64,000 nt of DNA from Mariniflexile sp. AS56. GTDB lineage: Bacteria; Bacteroidota; Bacteroidia; Flavobacteriales; Flavobacteriaceae. Numbering within the stretch: position 1 is the first letter of the stretch; each line of letters begins with the position of its first letter. The stretch lies in the NCBI RefSeq assembly GCF_030552475.1, contig NZ_JAUPED010000006.1:62001-126000 (forward strand), given 5' to 3'. Made by a program: the position numbers and the translations under genes. This document shows, in pieces, positions 1 through 10,800 of this stretch. Under the pieces are notes generated by a model. It saw nothing but the letters and a program-made list of their open reading frames with translations. It did not search any database and was not told the DNA's origin.

Positions 1-2550
1 ATAATTATTAATACTACTAATAGTACTTAACCTTGGGTTGGCGTTACCATTTGGAAGATCGCTATTTACGCTTCCGAAGTAGTTGCCTAAACCACCATGT
101 TTAAAATAAGCGTAATTGTTAAGGTTAATATCATAACCGGAAACTCCCATACCTACAACATCTAAGTTGAAGCCTTTAAAGGCAACACCCACATTAATAC
201 CATAGTTAAATCGTGGTGTGTTATTACCAATAGCGCGTTGGTCTCTTACATCAATAACATTATCTCCATTTTGGTCTACGTACCTAACGTCGCCTACTTT
301 TACATCTCCAAATTGAGGTAGGGCAGAACCTATATTATCTGCCGTAAAAAGACCATCACTTACGTAACCAATAATGTTATCTTCCGCTTGACCTTGTTGT
401 AATCTGTATTGATCTGGGTAAGGTACTTCTGCAATTTTTTCGCCGGTAATCTTATTATAACCTGCGTTTACACTTACGTAATATTTAAAAGTATCAAAAC
501 TATCACTAAAAGTAATGTTTGAATTAAAACCTTTATTACTTCTTTGGGTAAAGTTTAATTGAGGTAAATACACATCATCTCCTAAAGCACTTGCATAAAG
601 TTGACTGGCCTTTGTTAATTGATCTTGAATATCAATACTAAAGTAATTAATATCTAATTTCAACTTTTTGAACATACTTAATTCAAAACCAGCAAACATT
701 TGATTGTAAACTACCCAGTCGATATCTTCGTTACCTGTAGTCGCTTGTCTGTATCCAAATTCATCTTGTGAATTATTTCCAGTACCTAGAAAAATGGTGC
801 CATTATTTCTACCACCACCCCATGTGTCTAAATAATAGAATGTAGAAGCTGTATATTCTGTTCCTACCTGTCCAAAAGAGGTTCTGAATTTTAAATAATC
901 GACCGTTTTACTATCCTTTAAGAAGTTTTCATTGGATGCGATCCAAGAAAAACCAAGGGTAGGGAATAGGTTGGTTCTATTGTGACCAATAAACTTAGAA
1001 CTACTGCTAGAGTTTAAGTTGGCGTAAACAACATATTTATCTAATAACGCAAACGATCCATTTAAATTAAAGGTTAGGTTACGTTTATCTGGTTGTGTAG
1101 ATTCTCTATTAGGTTGGTAATACAAGAGATGACTGAAATTTAAGTTTAATGAAGCGTCATTCATGTCCTTAAAGTAGTTAAAGTTACCACCGTAAGCAAA
1201 GTTTCTTTGAATAGCTGCATTCGATCTACCTACGTTAAGGTCTATCGATTCTTGTTTGTACAAATTTAAGGCTAATGAATCTAGTCCAGCTTCATCTTGT
1301 AAGTTTTCTAGGGTATATAAAGCTGGTGTATTGTTTGTTATAAGCGAGTGCGCATTATACGTTCGCATCATCACATACGTACTATACTTAAGTCCTGGTA
1401 CATAGTCTTTAAAATCGAAATCTAAGCCTAAATCGAAAACCATATTGGCTGTATAATCTGTTCTAGTTCCTCCGTTTTCTAATTCAGATAATAAGTTTGT
1501 GTTGAACTGGTTACTTACTACATAGGCAGAATCACCCACTTTTAAAGGGAAAGCGTTTGCTGGTGTTGAAGTAATCCAATTAAACATAGCATCAGCATTA
1601 AGTACGGGTCTGTCATCTTCTCCAAACTTTCCATAAACACTGGCATGTGTTGTTAATAAGTTATTAATTTTAGTGTTTATTTTGGTTCTGAAAGTAAGGT
1701 TTCTTCCTTTAATAGGGTCACCAATTTTCTCAATACCTTTCCAATCGGAATACCCTAGGAATGCACTGTATGATACATTTTCTTCACCACCATAAAAATT
1801 AAACGATGCAAAATTAGATGGAGACGAATCTTCCAGAAAAGTATCCTGTCTGTTTACATTAGGAAAGTTTATAGGGTCTGAACCGTTGCTATAGGCAGCA
1901 ATTGCTTCAGGGCTATAAATAGCGCCTAAACCATCATTGCTCGCAGCTTGGTTTATAACTGTTGCGTACTCTGAAGCTGATAACAGCTTAGGTAAGCGTG
2001 TTGTGGTATTAAGACCTCTTTGATAGTTAACCTCTATAGTAGGTTTTCCTATTTTACCTCCTTTGGTAATCACGTAAATAAGTCCGTTATCACCTAAGTT
2101 TCCTAACAAAGAATTAAAAGTACCATCACTAAGTACTAATACTTCTTCAACTTCTCTTAAATCTACTTGTAAACCTCTAGGTTGGCCATCAATTAACACA
2201 TAAGGCGTACCTCCGTTTAATGTATAGGTATACCCACCATCGGCACCAGGTGTATTTGTTTGTCTTATAATTTTTAATCCTGGTACGCGTCCTCTTAGGG
2301 CTTCAGATAAGTTATCACCAGGTGTTTTACGAAGGTCATCACCAGAGACTCTAAATACGGCCCCTGTTGAATTACTTAAATTGAAAACCCCAAAAGGTGT
2401 TGTCAACATCTCGTCTTTACTAGTTGTTTGGAGCGAATCTTGTGCTGCCAAATTAGTTAGAGGTGTATTTTGAGCCACACCAATATTAATAACTACCGCA
2501 TTTAGTAAGCAGAAAATAAAAATTTTCAATTCTGTTATGGTTAGTTTCAT
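1..2550 (-). CDS. SusC-like TonB-dependent receptor, partial (3' end beyond the left edge)
   Basis: Outer-membrane TonB-dependent receptor of the SusC/RagA type, importing oligosaccharides together with a SusD lipoprotein. An open frame of 850 codons runs from an ATG at 2550 to the window edge without a stop. A signal peptide ends near VAQN (about residue 27). A plug domain follows (about 65-170, with LSEALRGRVPGL and a YVLIDG strand), then long beta-barrel sequence. Unlike the SusC at 4538-7594 it has no N-terminal carboxypeptidase-regulatory-like domain; the plug begins about 40 residues after the signal peptide. It lies 56 bases downstream of susD and is probably in the same operon. Its own SusD partner would lie outside the window. 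The family call is firm; the substrate is not visible. Confidence 0.93.
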   Translation of the reverse strand, partial: MKLTITELKIFIFCLLNAVVINIGVAQNTPLTNLAAQDSLQTTSKDEMLTTPFGVFNLSNSTGAVFRVSGDDLRKTPGDNLSEALRGRVPGLKIIRQTNTPGADGGYTYTLNGGTPYVLIDGQPRGLQVDLREVEEVLVLSDGTFNSLLGNLGDNGLIYVITKGGKIGKPTIEVNYQRGLNTTTRLPKLLSASEYATVINQAASNDGLGAIYSPEAIAAYSNGSDPINFPNVNRQDTFLEDSSPSNFASFNFYGGEENVSYSAFLGYSDWKGIEKIGDPIKGRNLTFRTKINTKINNLLTTHASVYGKFGEDDRPVLNADAMFNWITSTPANAFPLKVGDSAYVVSNQFNTNLLSELENGGTRTDYTANMVFDLGLDFDFKDYVPGLKYSTYVMMRTYNAHSLITNNTPALYTLENLQDEAGLDSLALNLYKQESIDLNVGRSNAAIQRNFAYGGNFNYFKDMNDASLNLNFSHLLYYQPNRESTQPDKRNLTFNLNGSFALLDKYVVYANLNSSSSSKFIGHNRTNLFPTLGFSWIASNENFLKDSKTVDYLKFRTSFGQVGTEYTASTFYYLDTWGGGRNNGTIFLGTGNNSQDEFGYRQATTGNEDIDWVVYNQMFAGFELSMFKKLKLDINYFSIDIQDQLTKASQLYASALGDDVYLPQLNFTQRSNKGFNSNITFSDSFDTFKYYVSVNAGYNKITGEKIAEVPYPDQYRLQQGQAEDNIIGYVSDGLFTADNIGSALPQFGDVKVGDVRYVDQNGDNVIDVRDQRAIGNNTPRFNYGINVGVAFKGFNLDVVGMGVSGYDINLNNYAYFKHGGLGNYFGSVNSDLPNGNANPRLSTISSINNY

Positions 2551-2606
2551 TTGTTTGATTTTATAATTTTTAGTTTGTGGAATCTCACGTTTTTGAATTC
2601 GTTTGT

Positions 2607-4526
2607 TTACCACCCCTCTGTTTGTCTAAATGTTGGTACAGCTTCAATTTCTGAACTAGGAATTGGCCACCAATAGTTCTTGTCAGAAAATGTTTTTCTA
2701 AGATCATTTTGTTCTACATTTTCAAAACTAAAACCAGTAGGGTATAGAGCAGATGTTCCACCTTGCCAGCGCATTTCTAAAAATTCAACTTTTAAATTTT
2801 CATCTAAATGTGCTACTTTCCATCTTCTTATATCATCATATCTAAAACCTTCAAAACACAGTTCAATGGCACGTTCATTTCTAATACGCTCTCTAAAGCT
2901 TTCTTTAGAGCCTGTATAAGAAGCGTGTACATTTGGCATGCCTACTCTATTTCGTATCATATTAATGGCCTCGATCGCTGTTAGGTTAGCTCCAGGAGCG
3001 GTACCTGTTGGTCCATAAGCTTCGTTCACTGCTTCTGCATAATTTAAATACACTTCACCCATTCTGAACAAAATATTATTGGCATAATAATCTAATTGAC
3101 CTTTCCACCCTTGGGTTAAAAAATAACCATTAGGAATCCATTTTCTAATCCGGTATCCCGTTTTATTTTTAACCTGCCATAGTCTATTATTTGGCGTATT
3201 GGGATCGTGAATATCTAATCCAAGGTTTCCTTGTTCGTTCACAATTGCTAAATCGGCAAAGCCAGATCTATTTGTTGCATTTGAGGATGTTACCGTCCAT
3301 GGCACACCATCAAATAAAATGGCATTGTAGAATCTAGGATCTCTGTTTATAAAAGGTTCTTGTGGATTGTATGAAGGATCATTCTCAATAGCCAAACCGT
3401 TTTTTGTTTCAAATTTGGCGACAAAATTAGCTAAGGCACCTATGTTCATCGGGTTGTTATTTCCTTTTGCGATGTCAAAACCAGTTGTTAAATAGGTTCT
3501 AGGTAGAGGCACTAAGGTACCACCACCACCAGCAGTAAAATCGTTTACTTCCATGAAAATAACTTCTGGAGGTAATGTTTTAGATTTCCCAGGGCCTACA
3601 AACATGCTTCTGTAAGGCTGTAATGCTTCTGGTTCTGGCTCAAAAAGATCGGCGCCTTCGTGATCAACATCTATGCTATTGGCATTAGGCGCACTAGCAA
3701 GCGTGTATAATCCATTATCATTAGCGAAATTAATAAGGTTTGAAGCTGCTGCTGCGGCATCTACCCATGCTTGTTGGCTATTAGCTGTGTTTACTAAAGG
3801 GCTGGCTCCGAATAATGTTACTCTAGACTTTAAGGCGTAAGCGGCACCTCTTGTTGGGCGACCTAAATTCTCTGCAGTCCAACTTACAGGAAGTAAACTT
3901 ATGGCAACATCTAAATCTTCTAGCATATTTGCTAAATTACTTTCGTAGGTTTCTCTTTCTTGATCAAATGGGTTATTAAGGTTTAAGTTTTCCTTTAAAT
4001 AAAGAAGACCTCCGTGACGCTTCGTCATTAGATGGTAAAAATAAGCTCTTAGAAAATAAGCTTGCCCTTTTAACTCATTAACCTCGGCTTCAGTAGCGTT
4101 TATTATTTTGTCACTGTTTGCAAGAAAACTGTTTACGGTTCTAATACCTCTCCAAGATTCAAAATACCTGGAAACAAAATTTGGTGTTTGACCTTGACCT
4201 ACATCACCATTAAGGTTCATTAAGGTTAAATAGTCTGAATTTGCATAAGACTGGTACCTTTCTGGCACATTGTTATTCATTCTTCCAGGGTAGCCTTCTC
4301 CTGCCATGGTCATGGCTGGGAGTACATCTGGATTGTTGGATTTTGCACTTACTTCCGATATTAAACTGGTATAAGCACCATCTAAAAATCTTTTAGCCAA
4401 ACGAATATCGCTAAAAACATCGTCTTGGTCTAATCCTTCGAAATCTTGGACTTTTTCTAAATAATCTTCACAGCTGAAAAATAGACTAACAAAGATTAAA
4501 ATGAATGTATATTTTGTTGTTTTCAT
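2607..4526 (-). CDS. SusD/RagB-like surface glycan-binding lipoprotein
   Basis: Outer-membrane lipoprotein that captures glycan and forms the lid on SusC. The N-terminus is a lipoprotein signal with Cys19 after SLFFS. The 639-residue length fits the family. TPR-like helices occupy the first half (AEVNELKGQAYFLRAYFYH, about 145-165). The C-terminal RagB/SusD signature is present: NNILFRMGEVYLNYAEAVNEA, then INMIRNRVGMP and RERIRNERAIELCFEGFRYDDIRRW. The start lies 11 bases downstream of the susC stop, so the two are almost certainly co-transcribed and paired. Ligand specificity cannot be read from the sequence. Confidence 0.97.
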   Translation of the reverse strand: MKTTKYTFILIFVSLFFSCEDYLEKVQDFEGLDQDDVFSDIRLAKRFLDGAYTSLISEVSAKSNNPDVLPAMTMAGEGYPGRMNNNVPERYQSYANSDYLTLMNLNGDVGQGQTPNFVSRYFESWRGIRTVNSFLANSDKIINATEAEVNELKGQAYFLRAYFYHLMTKRHGGLLYLKENLNLNNPFDQERETYESNLANMLEDLDVAISLLPVSWTAENLGRPTRGAAYALKSRVTLFGASPLVNTANSQQAWVDAAAAASNLINFANDNGLYTLASAPNANSIDVDHEGADLFEPEPEALQPYRSMFVGPGKSKTLPPEVIFMEVNDFTAGGGGTLVPLPRTYLTTGFDIAKGNNNPMNIGALANFVAKFETKNGLAIENDPSYNPQEPFINRDPRFYNAILFDGVPWTVTSSNATNRSGFADLAIVNEQGNLGLDIHDPNTPNNRLWQVKNKTGYRIRKWIPNGYFLTQGWKGQLDYYANNILFRMGEVYLNYAEAVNEAYGPTGTAPGANLTAIEAINMIRNRVGMPNVHASYTGSKESFRERIRNERAIELCFEGFRYDDIRRWKVAHLDENLKVEFLEMRWQGGTSALYPTGFSFENVEQNDLRKTFSDKNYWWPIPSSEIEAVPTFRQTEGW

Positions 4527-4537
4527 AGTTTTAATTT

Positions 4538-7500
4538 TTAAAAGCTCATATTTAAACCTAGGTTAATTCTTTGTAGTATAGGGTAAGAACCCGGTGAATT
4601 ACCTTCAGGATCGGCATATTTCAAGTCTGAAAAGGTAAGTAGGTTTGTGCCACTAAGATATAATCTTAAATTGTTTAGACTGTTACTGTTGTCCATATTA
4701 AAATCATAGCCAATGTATACGTTTCGTAATTTAATATAGTCTAAACTCACAATTCTTGCTGTTGTTGCTGCGGCTAAATTAGGGTTGTCCAGCCCTACGT
4801 GTAATGCTGGATAACTCGCATCAGTATTGGTTGGTGTCCAATAATCTAATTGGCCAAAACGTCCAACGGATTCTCCACCTGGTAGTGCGTAGGCTAAACT
4901 TCCATTAACAAGCCCTTTATGGCCTTCGATACCGTTAATTAAGGTACTCATAGACCATCTTTTATAAGACCAGTTAAGTTTTAAACTATAACTGTGTTGA
5001 GGTGCATCTGGTAAATCGAAACGAATCATATCTTCTAAATTATTTCCAATTACAGTTCCATTGGCGTTATAATCTATATATCTATAATCTCCCAATCCAG
5101 GGTTACCAGCATAATATGGGTAGTTTACTAGTTCGTCAATATTTTGAAAATAGCCATCTGTTTGTAATAAAGCCGAGGCCCCAGCTGGTTTACCTGCTAT
5201 TTTTGTGTATTCTGGCGTCCCAGGTCCATCTGCAGGACTTGAGAGAATACGGTTTTCATAGAAACCATAAACGGCGGTTGCAGAATATTTAAAGCCTCCT
5301 GGTGTTTTGTTTTTATAAGTTAGTGTGGCTTCGTAACCATGACTCTCTGATGCTCCTAGGTTAGCAAAAGGAAGACTGGCGTTAGAACCAAAGTAAGCTG
5401 GAATTGTAGCCGAAGGTCTGTTAATCAAACCATCTCTTTGGTCTTTGAAAAATTCAACTTCTCCTGATATTTTATTATTAAAAAAACCGAATTCAATACC
5501 TAAATTTTGTTTTGTAACAGTAGACCATGTTAATAGTTCGTTACCTATTTGAGATTCAGAGATAGGGAACAGACGGTCTGTGTCACCTTCACCAAAGTTA
5601 TATCTCCATGTTTCTCTTGGTCTTGAAGAATCATAGAAACTTAAATATTGCCAGCGGTTGTTACCCAAGCCACTTTTGGTACCAGTTGTACCATGAGAAT
5701 ATCTAATTTTAAAGTTATTGATAGCAGGAATGGCCTTTTTTACAAATTTTTCTTTAGCTAAATTGATACCTACAGAGTAAGATGGGAAAAACTTAAAACG
5801 AGAACCTCTTGCGAAAGTTTCATCGCCATTATACGAGCCATTTAACTCGAAAAAATAACGTGTATCATAATCATAGGTCGCTCTGCTCACCCAAACTTCT
5901 TCAAAATAAGGGAATTGCGTATTGTTAATTCTCTTATTACGGCTAAAAGCAGCTAAACCTGTAACATTATGTTTTCCAAAAGAACGCTTATAATCTAATT
6001 GTGCTTTTTGATAGGTTATTTCTTGAGTACTTGTAATGTTTTCGTCACCTAAATTAAAGTCGAATGGGCGCTCATAATCTCTACCTTCAAAAGAATCCCA
6101 TGTACCATCACGTAATAAATCATAGCGATCTAGTCGTGATTCTACTGATGAATCAAATGAAATGGTGCTCGTTGTTTCGTAATTACTTATAAAGTTATAC
6201 TTACCAATAAAAGACAAACCTTTTGTAACAAAATCCAATTCTTGTTCTAATTGGAAATCCATAGAAAAGACAGTGTTCAACACATTAGAAGATCCACTCA
6301 AGTTGTTACCTACAGTACCACTAATTGGGAATCTTTTTTCTACTAATCCGGGATAAAGCGGGTCTGGGTATTGCTCTAATACCGATTCTGGGTAAAAAGG
6401 TACGCTTCCTCCAGGGGATAATGTATATAAGCCTAAAAAGTTACCGCTTCCGCCAGCCTTATTCTGGTCTTCAACACGGTTACTAATACTGGTTTTTAAT
6501 TTGGTTGTTTTAGATAGGGTGAAATCTAAATTTCCACGAAAAGAGTATCTTTTAAATTTATACTCAGGATCGAAGTTAAAAAACTGTTGTGAATGGGTAA
6601 TATCACCTTCTTGTAAATATCCAGCAGAAGCATAATATTTTACGAAATCAGTACCACCTCTTACAGAGACCGATTGATTCGAACTTGTTACGTAATCTTT
6701 TGTGGTGTAATCAATCCAATCTGTATCGGGGTAGATGTATGGTAAATCGCCATCTCTCCAATGGTTCAAATCAGTTTGCGAAGAAAAACCACTATCAAAA
6801 GCAGCATCATTATAAACCCCTACATTACGTAAACTCTCAGCAGTATAAGCATCTAAAGAATCATACGTATCTGGGTATAGTTTTACAGCAAATTCACTAG
6901 TAAAACTTACTTTAGGCCTACCTATTTTTCCACGCTTCGTTGTTATAATAATAACACCATTAGCACCTCTAATACCGTAAACTGCTGTTGCAGCACCATC
7001 TTTAAGTGTACTAATACTTTCCACGTCTCTTGGGTCTATGTTTGAAAATCCACCTACAATTTCGACACCATCTACTAAAATTAGTGGGTTTGCATTTCCA
7101 CGAATAAATATTTGACCATCATCTGCTCCAGGTTGTCCACTACTTTGAACAATGTTAAGTCCAGGTGATAGACCACTAAGGGCATTGGTTATGTTGGCAG
7201 AACCAGTTTCTAATAGTTCGGTTCCTTTAACTTGATTAATAGCTCCTAAAACACTTTCTTTCTTTTGACTACCGTAACCTACAATTACAATTTCGTCTAA
7301 AGCAGAAGCGTTTTCTTTCATTACAACATCTAGCTTCTTTTGAGATTTAATAGTAATTTGTAGATCTTCGAAACCTACATAAGAATATATAAGAACGGCT
7401 CCCTGTTTAACGTTCAATGTATAATTTCCATCAAAATCTGTTACGGCACCGGTTGATGTACCTTTTACTATAATATTAACACCTGCAAGAGGCATGGTCG

Positions 7501-7594
7501 TTTCGTCTGTGACTGTTCCTGAGACCACGGTTTGTGACCATGCAGAGACGAGACTAAAACAACATAGAAAGAGTGTAAGTATTTTTAACTTCAT
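4538..7594 (-). CDS. SusC-like TonB-dependent receptor
   Basis: TonB-dependent outer-membrane transporter of 1018 residues, the usual SusC length. In order: a signal peptide ending near VSAWSQ; a carboxypeptidase-D-regulatory-like domain (about 22-97, VSGTVTDETTMPLAGVNI); a TonB-box/plug region (EIVIVGYGSQKKESVLGAI, then NPLILVDGVEI and GANGVIIITTKRG); and a beta-barrel ending in the aromatic terminus LGLNMSF. It is first in a minus-strand unit followed by susD and a second susC. The upstream region carries one of the best copies of the shared promoter element (7683-7738), so it is probably induced with the rest of the locus. Confidence 0.97.
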   Translation of the reverse strand: MKLKILTLFLCCFSLVSAWSQTVVSGTVTDETTMPLAGVNIIVKGTSTGAVTDFDGNYTLNVKQGAVLIYSYVGFEDLQITIKSQKKLDVVMKENASALDEIVIVGYGSQKKESVLGAINQVKGTELLETGSANITNALSGLSPGLNIVQSSGQPGADDGQIFIRGNANPLILVDGVEIVGGFSNIDPRDVESISTLKDGAATAVYGIRGANGVIIITTKRGKIGRPKVSFTSEFAVKLYPDTYDSLDAYTAESLRNVGVYNDAAFDSGFSSQTDLNHWRDGDLPYIYPDTDWIDYTTKDYVTSSNQSVSVRGGTDFVKYYASAGYLQEGDITHSQQFFNFDPEYKFKRYSFRGNLDFTLSKTTKLKTSISNRVEDQNKAGGSGNFLGLYTLSPGGSVPFYPESVLEQYPDPLYPGLVEKRFPISGTVGNNLSGSSNVLNTVFSMDFQLEQELDFVTKGLSFIGKYNFISNYETTSTISFDSSVESRLDRYDLLRDGTWDSFEGRDYERPFDFNLGDENITSTQEITYQKAQLDYKRSFGKHNVTGLAAFSRNKRINNTQFPYFEEVWVSRATYDYDTRYFFELNGSYNGDETFARGSRFKFFPSYSVGINLAKEKFVKKAIPAINNFKIRYSHGTTGTKSGLGNNRWQYLSFYDSSRPRETWRYNFGEGDTDRLFPISESQIGNELLTWSTVTKQNLGIEFGFFNNKISGEVEFFKDQRDGLINRPSATIPAYFGSNASLPFANLGASESHGYEATLTYKNKTPGGFKYSATAVYGFYENRILSSPADGPGTPEYTKIAGKPAGASALLQTDGYFQNIDELVNYPYYAGNPGLGDYRYIDYNANGTVIGNNLEDMIRFDLPDAPQHSYSLKLNWSYKRWSMSTLINGIEGHKGLVNGSLAYALPGGESVGRFGQLDYWTPTNTDASYPALHVGLDNPNLAAATTARIVSLDYIKLRNVYIGYDFNMDNSNSLNNLRLYLSGTNLLTFSDLKYADPEGNSPGSYPILQRINLGLNMSF

Positions 7595-7682
7595 AATTTC
7601 ATAATTTAATTAGTTTTTAGTTTTGGTTTTAAGTTTTATTTAATCCTACGAGTAAAAAATCAGTGTTAAGATATTACTTCTA

Positions 7683-7738
7683 CAAAATTAGCAGGTTTAA
7701 TCGTTTAGGGTTTCTCAATTAAGGGGTTCAAATGTTAC
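7683..7738 (-). promoter_or_regulatory. Shared PUL promoter element, copy in front of susC (site A)
   Basis: Read on the minus strand, the box starts with GTAACATTTG at 7738. CCCCTTAATTGAGAAA follows at element positions 13-28. A TAATTTTG -7 element (TAnnTTTG type) lies at 7690-7683, exactly 48 bases after the box start. The susC ATG is 89 bases further on. A second TTAACATTTC lies just upstream and makes an 11-base direct repeat. Copies at 11264-11319 and 22917-22972 share sequence and spacing. I infer an activator site overlapping the -33 region, probably for the HTCS encoded here. Confidence 0.75.
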
Positions 7739-7805
7739 AGAAATGTTAATTCCTGTATGAAAAGCACTCAAAATGTAAAGAACTTAGGTTTACGATGTGT
7801 TTCCT

Positions 7806-7848
7806 AAAAAAAAGCTTTGCTGTATTCAATTTGGTTATTTTACAGCAA
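7806..7848 (-). terminator. Intrinsic terminator of the GH2 gene
   Basis: On the minus strand, TTGCTGTA (7848-7841) pairs with TACAGCAA (7824-7817) across a 16-base loop, followed by AGC and eight T (7813-7806). The left arm lies inside the last codons of the GH2 gene, so the stem spans the stop codon. It separates the GH2 transcript from the susC promoter at 7738. Confidence 0.65.
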
Positions 7849-10800
7849 TTTCATCTATAAAAAGACCGCTGTTATTTAAGGTTTCTATGGTTATAGTGTT
7901 CGCACCACGATCTATTTTAATAGGTGCTTTTACTTGATTCCAAGTACTTCCCTTGGTTGCTGTATTGGGTAAAAATAGTTCGCTACTTACTATCTGTCCA
8001 TTCACTATAACTTTAATATGGGTCCCAGATTTGCTTGCTGTTTTTGAACTATAACGAATATATAAATCGGCATTACCCGCACCACCATCATTTTCTTGAT
8101 ACCAAGAGATGGAAGCGCCTTTTTGATCCATGCTAACATAGCCACTACCATTAAAACCTTCTCCTTTTGATGCTATTTGTGCATTTTTAATAGTGGCATC
8201 TTCAGCTTGATCTCCTATTTGCCCTTGAGACGCTAGGGTTTCATTCCATGTAAAACCTTCGTTTTGTCCAAAAGTTTCCTCTAAAACTTGTATAGGCTTC
8301 CCATCAACAACGATTAACGCTTTTACAGTTGTTTCCAAGTTAATTTGAAAAGCTTCTGTATAAATGGCAGATTGCTGGGTTGGAGTGTCTCCATTTGTAG
8401 TGTAATAAATATCTATTTTAGGATTGATTTTTGCGCCTCTTAAATTGATAATATTAATATCGATGCTCACTTGGTTAGAAGTAATTAACTTCTTTTCTCC
8501 CAAAATACAACTCGCCAATAGATTAATAGGTTCTGCTGGGTTTGTAGACGTAATGTAAGCACGCGTTAAGCCGTAAAAAGCTTTTCTATGGTTAGGACCT
8601 ACATGTTGTTCTACATCCACAGGACTTCCATTATCTAAGGCTTTTATTTTACCTGCTCCAATGACATTAAAATAGGTTCTGTTTTCTCCATATGGATAAA
8701 AGGTTCCATGGGCATCTGTAGTGGTAACACGAACTTGCACAATATCATCCGTTATATTTCCTAACGATTCACCATCTACTGATAATTTAATTTTAGAAGG
8801 TTGCTTTGCTGTTTTTATTATTTCTTCTGAAATTGCTTTCCCAGCTTTATAACCAACAGCTTTTAAGGTTCCTGGTTTCCAAGGCACCATCCATTGGCAT
8901 TGCATGGTTTCCCATGCTGTTCCTGGCGTTTGTTTTCCTAAGGATGTATTATTGAAAAATAGCTCCACTTCATCACAATTGGAATAAACCCACACAGGAA
9001 TTTCAGTACCTAAAGCCACTTTTGGATGTGTCCAATGTGGTAAAATATGCACCATTGGCTTGCTAGTCCATTGACTTTGATATAAATAGAATAAATCTTT
9101 TTCAAAATTAGCTAAATCGATAGCACCTCCCATGAAGGCTCTAAAAGGCCAACCTCCGTGTACATAACCTGCTTCGCCAATATAATCATGACCCGTCCAA
9201 CGGAAAGAGCCTGCATACGCCGGAATATCTCTTAGTTGCGCAATGTTTAATCGTGAAGAAACACGTACCGTGGCGTTATCATAACTGGAGTTGAAAATTT
9301 GTTTTCTGTTTTCTCTGTCTGCTTCCGCTACCCAATCGTGTGTAAAAACTTCTTTTTCGGTTAAGTCTGCAATGGCATAAGGTCTTTGGTTTTTATTAGG
9401 GAAGCCATCTCGAAACCATGTTTTTGTTCTGTAATAGCCTCTAACTTGCCAAGTATGGGTGTTTTCTGTACCTATAAAGACTTTGCCTTCTTGGTTTTTT
9501 TCTAAATTTTCTAGAAAACCTTTCTTTTCGCTGCTTCCGTTTACTCCTAAAACATTCATGAATTCAGATCCTGAATGTCCTGAAGTTACTGGTCGGGTAG
9601 GGTCTAAGGCATTGCAAGCTGCAACCAAATCTTTACCAATAGCGCCACGTGTTTCATTACCAACGCTGTAAATAACAATGGATGGGTGGTTTCTGTCTCT
9701 TTTTATCCAATCGGTTAAATCTTGCTTCCACCAGGTATCGAAATGATGTGCGCCATAATCGTTAGTAGCTTTTTTCATCCAACCATCAAAAATCTCATCC
9801 ATAACCAACATGCCTAATTCATCACAGATGTCGTAAAAATCGGGTGTTTGTGGATTGTGAGCAGTTCGAATCGCATTCACGCCCATATCTTTTAATTGCT
9901 GAATTCTAAAACGCAGTATTTTGTAAGGTACCGCAGCACCTAAAGCGCCAGCATCTTGATGGTTACATACACCTTGTAATTTTACGTTTTTACCGTTTAA
10001 CCACATGCCAGTTTCTGGTTTCCACTCCACATCTCGAATACCAAATTTGGTTTCAACTAGGTCTACCACCTTGTTGCCTATTCGTAATTCGGTTTTTAAA
10101 GTATATAAGTAAGGTGTTTCAGTAGACCAACGATTGGGGGTATTGATGTCTAATTCGGTTTTAATTACAGCTTCTTTATCTAGCTTTGTTTTATCTTTTG
10201 TAGTCGCTACTACAAGACCATTTTTATCAATAATTGAAGTGATTAGTTTTGCGTTTTTGCGTTTATCATTATTACTAACTAGTTGTGTTTCAATAAGAAT
10301 TTTGTTCCCTTCAGTTCTAATAAAAATCCCATCTCTGGAAATACGGGCTTTGTTCTTTACGTCAATCCATGTGTTTGCATAAATACCACTTCCAGTGTAC
10401 CAACGTGCTGATGGTTGCTTATCATTATCAACGCGAACAGCAAATGTTATCGTCTCAGAATTTTGAGCTAGTTCACTAATATCATATGCAAAAGAAATCC
10501 ATCCATAAGGTCTGGCACCTAATTCTTTACCATTTGCCCAAACGGTACTATTCATAAATACACCATCAAAAGCAATTTCAATATGGTTTCCTTTCCAAGT
10601 TTGAGGAACAGTAATTGTTTTTCTGTACCATCCAAAACCAGCAGGTAAATAGCCGCATTGTGCGCCCATAGGGTTGCTTTCGTCATACGCGCCTTCAATG
10701 CTCCAATCGTGTGGTAAATTTAAAGTTCTCCAGGAAGCATCATCAAATGCCATTTGTTCGGCACCGGCAACATCTTCTTGTACAAATTTCCAATTCGCAT

